Positions 55,377 through 64,000 of a DNA stretch of 64,000 nt are shown in pieces; position 1 is the first letter of the stretch; each line of letters opens with the position of its first letter. Source of the stretch: Ichthyophis bannanicus (Eukaryota; Chordata; Amphibia; Gymnophiona; Ichthyophiidae); NCBI GenBank assembly GCA_033557465.1, contig CM066031.1:1073970448-1074034447 (forward strand), given 5' to 3'. The notes under the pieces were generated by a model. It was given only the letters and a program-made list of their open reading frames with translations. It was not told the DNA's origin and did not search any database. Both the position numbers and the translations under genes were made by a program.

Positions 55377-57300
55377 TGTGATGATGAAGCCTATCACTGT
55401 CCAGGGAGAGAGAGTACAAGAGATGCCGTAGTTGTCAACAGGCAGCCAGTGATGGCTGGTAAGAGCACTATACCTGCATATTACCCCAACTGACAGCCAG
55501 GCCCAGAGTGCCTTGCTGTACAGAGGGCCTCTAGGGGAATAGAAACAGGGGTACCTAGGTGCAATCCAGGAACAGATGAGGTAATCGCTGATCACCAATC
55601 TACTAGGGAAGGGCCTGTCTCAGAGCACCTGGATTGTCCTTTGGGTGTAGTGGCCCCAAGGACACAACCTAGATAAATGATGGGTACCCTACAGACAGCG
55701 TGGCGAGCTGCTCAAAAAGGATGGGGTACAAAGACAGCTATGTGAGCATCAACAGGTTGAACAGCGTGGCCAACAGAGAGAGCAGGAGCCTAAGAGATTG
55801 CTCTGGGGGAAAGGAAATGCCAACAGAGTGGCTGGGAGGTCCAAGAGTGGAGGCCTACGCGGTATGTCTGTGGAGGCCTGTTCCAGTGGCCACACATCTT
55901 CATTGGAATGGGGGAGGCAGGGGCCTGGAGATGTACAGCCAGGGGGTTCCAGACGGTACATATGAGATAGATGGCTGCATATGGATAAGGGCCCTATAAC
56001 CTGTGCATGACGGTCTGGAAAAAAGGGACTGGAGGACCAGTAGCCCTGACTGGAGAACAGGTCACAGGGGTTACACCTCCTGCTGGCCAACATATCTGCA
56101 CAGAAACCCAAGGGCGAAGCGCCCACAGGTATGATCTCTGGCGTTTACCATACCATCACACCAGAGGTACAGCTGGGACATAATGAGTGCTCCTTTGAAA
56201 ACCAGTTGCGGGTCACATGAGCTGTCACATGGGAATGAGCACATGATATTGCAGCAACAGGGCCAATTATCAGATGTATAGGATCTATGCATGGATTGCT
56301 CTCTGTCCGAAATGTTGTTCTGCGTTTTTGCAAAGAAAAGCCTCAAGCAACAAAGGGATCTTGTGGTGTTCATGAGCAAACCCATGATGATGTCCCCGAG
56401 ACAGGAAGGAACGTCGGCTTATCCACGTGGCACAAATGAACTAACACATCTGGCCTTGATAGCATCTGGGTTAAATGGAGGGCATCAACTGCACACGTGG
56501 AGCTAAGTGGACGTATACTTTGTGTGTAGACGTGAAAGCTGTGTGTGGATAGTGTGGTGATGACTGCCCTCCCGAGGGTATGGAGATTGCGGAACGTTCT
56601 CAGAAGAGAGAGGAATCACACATAATCGTCAATTGTGACCAGAGGACACCACACAGCTCTGCCGAGCTGAACACAGACACCAGCCCAGGGGAGGGGCCAG
56701 GCATTGGCTCTGATAGGAAACAACCAGGGGCTGGACAAGGTGTGCCGGCAGAAAAAGCCCTTTTGAAATCCTTGAGCAGAAATAATGAGGGAATCAGTGG
56801 AGTCACCGGGACTGAAGAGTTTTCAGGCGGTCGGAGAGCCGGAAAGGTTCGCAGAGGCAGAGTTCAAAGTGCTGGAAACGAAACTGCAGGGATCTCCAAA
56901 GATGCTGCTGAGAGGAGTCCTATGAGGATTGGACGAAGCTATGTTGTGGGATCATGTGAGGAGACAGAAACCTGTAGCATAGGGCCCCATAGGCAGCCAC
57001 ACTATGAAGGAAAGTCATCCCACCAAAGAGAGCCATGACCTGGGAAGGCAAAACAAACATAGCTGGGGACATGGTTTGACCCATACTGGCAGGCAGTGCT
57101 ACAGAGAGCTACAACAGGGGGAGGACCCTCCTGAGGCAACGTCACCTGACAGACGAGGTGACCACAAAGATTATGAGCCTCCCAACAGGACAGGTGTCTT
57201 GCCGAAGGATGTTTGTTCTGATACAAACAATGCTGGAGAAGGTCAAGCACATATCCCATGTTTGTGTGCCGTGTTGTGGAAACCTTTTCACTGCCCTGAG
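55377..57300 (+). mobile_element. Diverged LTR-like element, copy D (3' limit not found)
   Basis: Begins TGTGATGATGAAGCCTATCA, aligning with TGTGATAAGGAAGCTTATCA of copies A and C; its frame starts CDDEAYHCPGRE (compare CDKEAYHSSGR) and keeps NRQPV (compare NKQPV). Further homologous blocks are cattggaatgggggag...ttccagacggtaca (about 55905-55965) and catggattgctctctgtc (56289-56306; 18 of 18 bases shared with copy A at 30391-30408). The rest is heavily diverged and frames are broken. The right boundary is a guess. Confidence 0.45.
56580..57038 (+). CDS. Unidentified open frame of 152 codons
   Basis: The frame MEIAERSQKREESHIIVN...SSHQREP is hydrophilic and rich in S, G, E and R, with a basic RRAGKVRRGRVQS patch. 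No domain was recognised. It lies within the region assigned to the diverged LTR-like copy D and may be a remnant of that element's coding sequence, or chance. Confidence 0.25.
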   Translation: MEIAERSQKREESHIIVNCDQRTPHSSAELNTDTSPGEGPGIGSDRKQPGAGQGVPAEKALLKSLSRNNEGISGVTGTEEFSGGRRAGKVRRGRVQSAGNETAGISKDAAERSPMRIGRSYVVGSCEETETCSIGPHRQPHYEGKSSHQREP

Positions 57301-59137
57301 CTGTAGCAGCCAAGCTCTGCAATGGACACAGTTGGTGAGCATGAGGAGGGCATAATCCACACAGAGAACGGCCAACCTGATAAAAAGCAGGCCTAATTGC
57401 CCCTAGAATACACTCAGCAGTTCTCTGAGCTGATATCAGGGAAACATCAAACACCGTATGCAGACTGTAGATCCATCAGTTCAGAGGAGTACATGCAGGT
57501 AGAAAATGATCTGGCTACCGTAACCACCTATCCTTGTAGCATGGACCTCTCAATATGTCTTAGAGAACATCAATATAGAGACGCTTGGTAGCTTTGTATG
57601 GAGGGCATACCAAACGTTTGCCATCTCTGCCGTCATTGCCGTGAGACTTCATAACAGTTTGCCCCTGTGTTGTAAAGGCATGCTTTGCCCTGAACAGCTG
57701 TCACTGTGAGGATGACATATTCTTGACTAAACACTTGGGGAATGCTGATATGAAGCCCTTCTAGATGTGAAGAGCTTTCTGGAAGCTGATTCTATCTCAG
57801 TAGTTTGTGAGGGTGTGAGCTTCCATGCTCATGTTAAATGTTGCCCCTTAACATTTGTACCCATGAATGTCTGTTCTGCTGGGGATCATCCACAATACCA
57901 ATGAGATAATCCTGCATGCCTCACCATCTGTGGCCGCTACTACAGTTGCCTACCTGGGCAGATATTGAGGTGGACCTCAGTTCCCATCATTCATAGGTGA
58001 CATTGTAACCTATAATAACCTACATCAATAAGGGCACTCCTGCCTGTACACTCCAGGGCGAAGGCAGGAGGGTAGCAATGTAAGAGAAGCTGTGTGACCC
58101 CTTGTTTGTTGTTTCTCCAATGCTATGTTAAGGGGTCATTTGCCAACTGTGAATGATCTTTGTCTATGTTGCACATAAGGTCTGTGTTGCTGGGGTCGAT
58201 CATTTTCAGTGTACCATATGTGCTGTGACCTGGGAATGAATATCCTTTTGCTGTAAACAAGCATACCTGTGTGTGAAATAAACCACAACTTATTTCACGT
58301 CCATTTTGTCTAGTACTACTGGAACTAACGTATGTGTGTGCGTGGCTGGTGAGGAGTGTGTGGACTGCAATAGCCACACGTCTGTGCATGTTGTGACCTT
58401 GACAGGATGGTGGGACATCGACCGCCTGATACCCCCTTACACAGCACATGCGACGTGTGTGTCCAATGTGTGTCCCTGTGGTCCCCTTTGTAGTGTGCAC
58501 ATGCATGTCGTGTCCCTAATCATATGAACTGAACCCAGGGCCGTCGCTAGTGCATTTTCTCCACCTCCAGATAGTAATGCACAGATCCCAGCACATGCAA
58601 TGGTTGTCCGGAACAAGGTATTCTCACTGCCCCTTGGCTGCAGCGGTCCGCCTCACTCACACACCCCTGTAGCGACAGGTGGACCTTTCCAGGGTTGCAT
58701 GGTCAGTAATCAGAGCTTTCACCGTGTCCACACCCCCCTAACCTTAACATTGGGTTCTTATGTGTGTCCATCGCCCCTGCCAATAACAGTGAACACATGC
58801 CTGGCCCTCCTGAGGTATGCATGTGGCACAGGCAGACATGGGTGGCATGCATATGTCGGCTGTTACATTGAGCTAACACATTGGGTTACAACACGCCACA
58901 CCCTGCGACACTGATGTTCCAAGGCCCCCCTTACATTGCAATATCCCATGCGCCTTCCCTCGTCCGTCGCCCCTACACACGTTAAGGCCCCATGACTGCA
59001 TGTGGAGCCGTTCCACGTATGCAACCCATGTCTACCCCCACTGCCGATCAGGGTCCACACACATATCCCATTCTTGCATCCATAGTGAGTGGGTAAGGGA
59101 AATACGTGACCACTGTGTCAACTAACAACAGCAAACG
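57301..59137. other. No recognisable gene
   Basis: Non-coding DNA. AATAAA at 58277-58282 could serve as a polyadenylation signal for the rightward Myb-like gene, but its distance from the last exon (almost 3 kb) makes this uncertain. Confidence 0.4.
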
Positions 59138-59143
59138 TTTATT
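59138..59143 (-). terminator. Candidate polyadenylation signal for the acidic-protein gene
   Basis: AATAAA on the minus strand, about 104 bp beyond the stop of the minus-strand exon at 59247. Position and orientation fit a cleavage signal. Confidence 0.45.
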
Positions 59144-59246
59144 TACAAATCACAAAACCATTGGCAACAGGCCACAGGTACCCTGCCCCATGTCTACAGG
59201 CAGAACACAGCACAGCACAGGGCACATGTGGACATCACAGGTGCCG

Positions 59247-60026
59247 TCAATGACGTCTGTGACACCCTTCAGCAGATGCCCGTCTAGATGCCAGCTGTGC
59301 CACATCGGCGGACACCTGCTGAACAGCCCCCGTCAGACACTGTAGTGCGTGGTACACGAGACGGACGTCGCGCCGCACGTCATCCACTGCCCCCAAAACA
59401 TCATGCATGCACCTGCCAGCACATAGACACACACTTTCTGTGGTCTGTGTGCTGGCATGTGCATGTGATATGTTGGAGGCTGTGGATGGCGCGGTGACAC
59501 GCTGACGCCCGTCCCGTGCTGCCGCCTGCTGTGTCTGACGGGGGCCCACAGTGACCTGTGCTGTGCTGTGTTCCCCCGCACCCTCAACCCAACCTGCTCC
59601 CCTCCCCAAACCCCCTCCCACCATCCTCTCAGCCCATGCAATCACCCCCACCCTCACATGTTGTACATGTCCCACCCCCCCTGACCCCCCCTCCCCCGCA
59701 TCCCCCCTCCACCCAGCATCACCCCCCTCCGGTATGTCCTGGAGGGGCTCATCCTCCTCTATCCTCTCTTCCTCCTCCACTGCTGACTCGTCATCCTCAA
59801 CCTCCTCGACCTCCACCTCCTCCTCCTCCTCCTCCGCCTCCACCGATTCCTGTTCCTCCACCTCCTCGTTCTCCTCCGCCTCCTCTGCCTCCTCCTCTTC
59901 ACCCTCCTCCTCCGACTCCATCTCCCCCTCCACCACCACCACCGGCCTCTCCCTTGCACGATGGGTGGTGGGCCGCCGGAGTGCATAGGCCGAGGGCTGT
60001 TGGTCCGCGCTGCTGTCCTCTCCCTC
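59247..60026 (-). CDS. Unidentified acidic protein, last exon
   Basis: On the minus strand the acceptor gtcatccttcacag ends at 60027 and the exon reads EGEDSSADQQPSAYALRRPT, an Arg-rich THRARERP, then over 70 mostly Glu residues interrupted by A/V/S (about 59740-59940), a glycine-rich part, and a C-terminal helix: LGAVDDVRRDVRLVYHALQC, LTGAVQQVSADVAQLASRR. The stop is at 59247. The overlapping plus-strand frames (59551-60031) are Pro/Ser-rich shadows of the Glu run. The layout, a low-complexity middle followed by a helical C-terminus, resembles the last exons of the Myb/SANT-like gene at 44-55 kb, so it could belong to another Harbinger-type accessory gene; this is inference. Confidence 0.55.
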   Translation of the reverse strand, partial: EGEDSSADQQPSAYALRRPTTHRARERPVVVVEGEMESEEEGEEEEAEEAEENEEVEEQESVEAEEEEEEVEVEEVEDDESAVEEEERIEEDEPLQDIPEGGDAGWRGDAGEGGSGGVGHVQHVRVGVIAWAERMVGGGLGRGAGWVEGAGEHSTAQVTVGPRQTQQAAARDGRQRVTAPSTASNISHAHASTQTTESVCLCAGRCMHDVLGAVDDVRRDVRLVYHALQCLTGAVQQVSADVAQLASRRASAEGCHRRH

Positions 60027-60154
60027 TGTGAAGGATGACATACATTACGACACGTCCATGTGTGGCACATAGCACATGTACATATGCAGGCAACACCCAG
60101 ACTGGTGGGCCAATGTGACATTTGAAGCTGGGAGTCATCCCTGGCAATACTCAC

Positions 60155-60248
60155 CATCATGCTGTTGCTCCGCACCTCTGCTGAAACGTGCCAGGAACTC
60201 AGGGTGGTAAAGGCGGAGTTCCCGCCCCTTCTTCCGCAGGTCCTCCAC
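60155..60248 (-). CDS. Unidentified acidic protein, upstream exon
   Basis: 94 bp between the acceptor tttgcatctccacag (ends 60249) and the donor GTGAGTATT (60154 downwards). Reads VEDLRKKGRELRLYHPEFLA, RFSRGAEQQHD and joins the next exon in phase 1 (HD-E-GEDSSAD). Upstream exons were not identified; LTR-like copy C starts about 130 bp to the right, probably in the preceding intron. Confidence 0.55.
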
Positions 60249-60376
60249 CTGTGGAGATGCAAACATAGGTTGGGGTTGTCACTTTCCGGTTTCCACAGGT
60301 GTTTGGACAACATAGAGAAACCCCTGTGAGGGCAGCATCTTCCTGCTCCCTCTCCCCCTCTGTCTGCTTTGCATAT

Positions 60377-61299
60377 TGTGATAAGGAAGCTTATCATAGC
60401 TCAGGAAGGAGCTATAGTAAAGGTGAAGTGACTCTGAACAAGCAACCTGTCAGTTCTGGTAGAAATAAGAAAACAGAATTTTTCCATAAAAGACTACCAG
60501 TCCCAGAATGCACCAGGTTTCCAACAGCCATTAGAGGGGCTGAAGTGGGGAAACGTGTGTTCAATCAGGAGGGCTATGAGGTAATCCCCAAGCACTCATC
60601 TCAAAGGGCAGGGCCTGATTCAGCTGTGCTAGGGTGGAGCACACATCTAAGCAGAATAAAGGTAGAGTTTATTCTACAGAGAATCATCCTCAGTATAATC
60701 TTCATGAACTTGGACATCTTCATCATCTGAAGGATCATCAGAAGCAGAAGCCAAAGCGGACGGACAGAGAGGGCAAGAAACCCTTTGGAAGAAAGAAGAG
60801 AAAAGCATTTGGGAGGTCTGAAGGAGTTCAGAGCAGTACGTATACTGGGAGGCATTCCAAAGGCCAGCATACACCATTGGACTGGGGGAAACCAGAGGAG
60901 TGGTGCTGCAGAGCTAGGAACCTCCAAACGGTACCTGTGAGGGAGACGGCTGCACTTGGAAGGGACCCTAAGACCCGTGCCAGAAGGTATGTGAAGAAAG
61001 ATCCAGTGTCCAGGGATCTGGATTGGAAGGCTGGACATAAGAACTGGACTATGCACTGGCCAGGCTATTTAGAGAGGAACTCTAACAGCAATGGAAGCTC
61101 AGGTATGAACACTGATCTATGCCCTAGCTATACCCTTGAAAGACAGCAGGGAAACAAGTATTCTCCTGAAAATGCTTCATTGAGAAGTTCCTCTGTGCCA
61201 ATCCATGATACTGAACCAATGATTGTTGAAGAAGGAGGAGAGGTTATAGATGCAGGCTGTGAGTACATGGATTGCTCTCTGTCTAAACTCCTTTGGTGA
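60377..61299 (+). pseudogene. Open frame entering LTR-like copy C from its first base
   Basis: Starts CDKEAYHSSGRSYSKG at the element edge and runs to 60730 after a frameshift relative to the second half. The overlapping frame 60634-61299 continues with KQNKGRVYSTENHPQ, the basic GKKPFGRKKRKAFGRSE, LDWGKPEEWCCRARN and ends EYMDCSLSKLLW. Most of the roughly 220 codons match copy A, with mostly conservative changes. The protein is unidentified. Confidence 0.5.
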
Positions 61300-61932
61300 T
61301 TTTCTGTTACAAAATACAACAGCCATCACAAAGAAATACAAACTTGTTCTTTAAATCTACTCAGAAAAGCTCCTGAGTAGGATTTGAGCCAGGCAGTAGA
61401 AAGTAAGCCAGCTAAGGGGTTTCAGCCGGATAACTGCTAGCAATTGAGCCTTACCTAATTGCTTGTGAGCTCTGAGGGAATCACTTCTGAGTCTATGTGT
61501 GAAGATATAAGAAGTTAACCTGAAAAGAACAGTTTTTCCCTTCTTTGTGGGTTTTGTTTATTGATTAAAGCACTGCTAAGAAAATATTAGCTAGAGCCTA
61601 CAGAAAAGACCAGTTTGTTACCAACCAGGTCTTTATTCTTTTGCTTTGATTGCCTGACAAGTTCAGCTGTTGTTTTCCTGATTTTGGTTTTTCTAAGTTT
61701 AACACTGAAAGCAAGTATCCTGTTTTATGTGCTACCAAGCATATCTGTGTTGGGAGAAATAACCCCATAAATAAATATCTTATTGGCTTTACACTCAAGC
61801 AAGCACAACTAATTATTGTGAACGGCTGTGTCTGGTGTGAATGGACTACATTTCCCACAATCCCTTGCAAAACATATTAATATATGCCTTTGCCAAGACT
61901 GTGAACATTCTCACCCAGGCACCCGTCTGACA
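60377..61932 (+). mobile_element. LTR-like element copy C
   Basis: Begins TGTGATAAGG, ends CCGTCTGACA, and is flanked by the 4-bp duplication atat (60373-60376 and 61933-61936). Closely similar to copy A over its whole length, including the TATA-like gatataagaag near 61507 and AATAAA near 61770. It has its own target duplication, so it is an independent insertion from copy A, in the same orientation, probably in an intron of the minus-strand acidic-protein gene. Confidence 0.7.
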
Positions 61933-61936
61933 ATAT

Positions 61937-64000
61937 ACAGCATAGTTCCACACCTGTAACAGTTGGTGACTGGGAAATGTGTGAATAGGGCTGCACATGT
62001 GTGTTGAGTCAGAAACAATGGGGTCTGTCTGTGGTCGACAATCACCGTCATATAGGACACCAGCTAGCCCCCATATCACCCCCTCCAGACAACACATTGG
62101 TGGAATGGCGTGAGAGATACAGACAGACTGAGGGGGAGAGAGAGGGGGAGTGAGCGAGAGGGGGAGAGACAGGGAGGGTGATAGAGGGCGACACATCCCC
62201 TAGAGGCAATGTTGTGTGTGTGCGGATCAACCCCTTAGTTTCCGTGACATCATCTGGTACAGATGTGTAGGTATGCGGTTCCCGGAACAGAGAGGGACAT
62301 AGTTCCCACTGGTGGGGGCCCCGAGTCGTGGTTGCCAGGGAAGTGTCCCCGGAGTGGTGGGGCCCTGTGGAGGGGTTCCACTACCAACCATGGATCCCCG
62401 CCATCCCCTATGGGGGGCGCTTCAGAGTCAGGTATGTATGGGATAGGTGTTGTACTGCAGCCTGATCAGACATTGCATCCCTGTATGGGCCTCCACCAGA
62501 GCAGTAATGTCCCATGAAGGTGTGCGCTGCGCACCATGTAACTGCCCGTCAACTGTCGTTCACACAGGCAGGATGGCGTGGAGCACTGGAGGCTGCCATG
62601 GTTCTCACATAGTGAGTGGTGACATGGACATGCACAGCGGATGGTGTGCCATGATAGAGGTATGTGAGACACTTTACAGAATAATAGGGGACATCTCTCT
62701 GTGAGATCGCTGTACCCACATGGGATGGATAAGAGTGTGGGGATAACTGAGGGGACCCTATGTGTTGCTGGGTCCCCTGGAAATAGAGAATCACGGCTCC
62801 CCCACATTTCACAGTATAATGTCCCTTCCCTGCATCTGCGCCATGGGGCTATGGGACGGAGAAAGGTAGATGATGCTGCTTGAGCGAATAAATGTACACA
62901 TCCACCATAGCTATGACTTGTGTCCGTGTCCGTAGGGGAACCATATAATGTTGGATCCCTGTGTAGGGTGGACCTGCCACTTCAGCTTGCACCCCACTGA
63001 TACGCCCTGATGATGTGATTGCACTAATGTGTAGCACCATCAGGACAGAAACATTATGGACGTAGTATCCAGGGCATCTGACAGGCCCTGCATAACTTGG
63101 CTCATAACAAGATTGCAGCCCCATGCCACTGGGGGTGTTTCCAGGGGAGGGTGCAGTAGGGGCAGGCACTCCACAACGCACCCTCTGAGCGTATGCGAGG
63201 CACCTGTTTGTCCATCAATGGGTGGTGATGCTGCAGCACTGGCATTGCAATGGTTTATGACTTACCTCATTTGAATACCAGTGTGTGAGAGGTGACGTGG
63301 TTTGCCCCACACTGTGTTGCGTGTGACGGCACAGTGTGGTACACACATTTGTGCCCACCAGCTGGATACCCCCTCCCACCTGAACGCTTGGGCATGCCTT
63401 CTGGCTGGTTCCATGGGTGCAAAACGGCCAGGTCACACATCCAGGGTGAGGGTGTGGCATAAAGCATTCAGCCATCCCTAACCAGGTTCAGGGGATTACA
63501 GACTGTGGGTTTGGATGCCATACTGTCCCATCACCCTGCGACACTGGGTCTGAGACAGGGAACATGTCCCTGCGGGGGACCTGTTACAGACGTGGGTGGA
63601 GAGGGTAACACACCTAGTGGTTGAAGCATGGGGTTATGTGGATCATGTTGTCTCTGTACCCCTGGGGCTTGCAGGGTGTCCTTGCAATCCACAGAATGTC
63701 CTTGGGGACATATAGCGGGTCATGCCCCCAACTGTGGAGAGGGCAACCCTCGCATGTCATCCAGGAGCCGGAATGAGGGAACCTAACTGTGTACCTGTGG
63801 CATGTGACACACCTGTAGAGCGGTCTATATCTGCATATCCATAGAGTTACGATTATCTGCTGAGGTGGTACATGTGTAGGGTCCATGTGTGCCGGAGCAC
63901 AGCACTACTGATTCTGTTGGAAAGATATTTACAATTGCCATGGAGTTGACCGCCAGGAGATGGGTATGTTGCTCTGTGTCAACCACCCCCAGTTTACGTG
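61937..64000. other. No recognisable gene; one exon-like segment
   Basis: Mostly non-coding, with a GA/GGGAGAG-rich stretch near 62118-62180. An exon-like segment at about 62308-62435 (plus) has a strong donor CAG-GTATGT (62436) and reads HWWGPRVVVARE, EWWGPVEGFHYQPWIPAIPY and GGRFRVR, but its acceptor and neighbours are unclear and no family was recognised. Confidence 0.35.

Noticed and set aside
59551..60397. Pro/Ser-rich plus-strand and Arg-rich minus-strand frames.
   Set aside because: Alternative frames of the GAG-rich acidic exon at 59247-60026.
29432..61932. Copies A and C as the two LTRs of one provirus (same orientation, similar length).
   Set aside because: Each has its own 4-bp target duplication (agtg versus atat), and the 29 kb between them contains a Harbinger-type locus and other elements rather than retroviral genes.

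Overview
This is eukaryotic, vertebrate-type DNA: intron-bearing and dominated by transposable elements, with no bacterial-style operons. The mix of L2-like and CR1 LINEs (the latter with TTTCTATG 3' tails), Penelope-like elements, hAT and Harbinger DNA transposons, tRNA-headed SINEs, foldback elements and TG...CA LTR-like units suggests a large repeat-rich genome, plausibly an amphibian. That assignment is inference; no ordinary single-copy host gene could be recognised.

Layout. 0-5.3 kb: a decayed hAT/ZMYM-like transposase gene on the minus strand, split by an L2-like LINE, an inverted (tail-out) Penelope-like composite with a 15-bp target duplication, and a second Penelope-like 3' end with a 13-bp duplication. 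5.3-19 kb: non-coding, with LINE 3' ends, foldback hairpins, a recurrent unnamed repeat and three minisatellites (units of about 32, 40 and 57 bp). 19-29 kb: LINE and SINE fragments, palindromic repeats and a degraded CR1-like reverse transcriptase. 29-32.5 kb: a tandem array of tRNA-headed SINE units, one interrupted by a 1.6-kb LTR-like element, ending in a long palindrome. 32.5-38.7 kb: A/C-rich DNA with one SINE and no recognisable gene.

40.7-55.3 kb is the centre of interest: a Harbinger-type locus. A HARBI1-like transposase runs leftward (two exons with matching splice phase; broken by one stop codon and one 5-bp duplication), head to head with a rightward Myb/SANT-like gene. The interval between them is a TATA-containing promoter full of GCGCATGCGC-type palindromes. 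The Myb side of that promoter plus exon 1 has been tandemly repeated in units of about 1.03 kb (three units and a partial fourth), each cut at the same short junction inside exon 1. Exons 2-4 of the Myb-like gene follow with consistent phase. A nearly complete CR1 LINE sits in its last intron.

Three 1.6-1.8-kb LTR-like elements (29.4, 38.7 and 60.4 kb) begin TGTGA, end TGACA and have 4-bp target duplications; a diverged relative starts at 55.4 kb. In all four, an open frame begins at the first base of the element, as if a gene of the parent element ran into its 3' LTR. At 59.2-60.25 kb two exons of an unidentified acidic protein lie on the minus strand, convergent with the Myb-like gene. From 61.9 kb to the end no gene is recognised.
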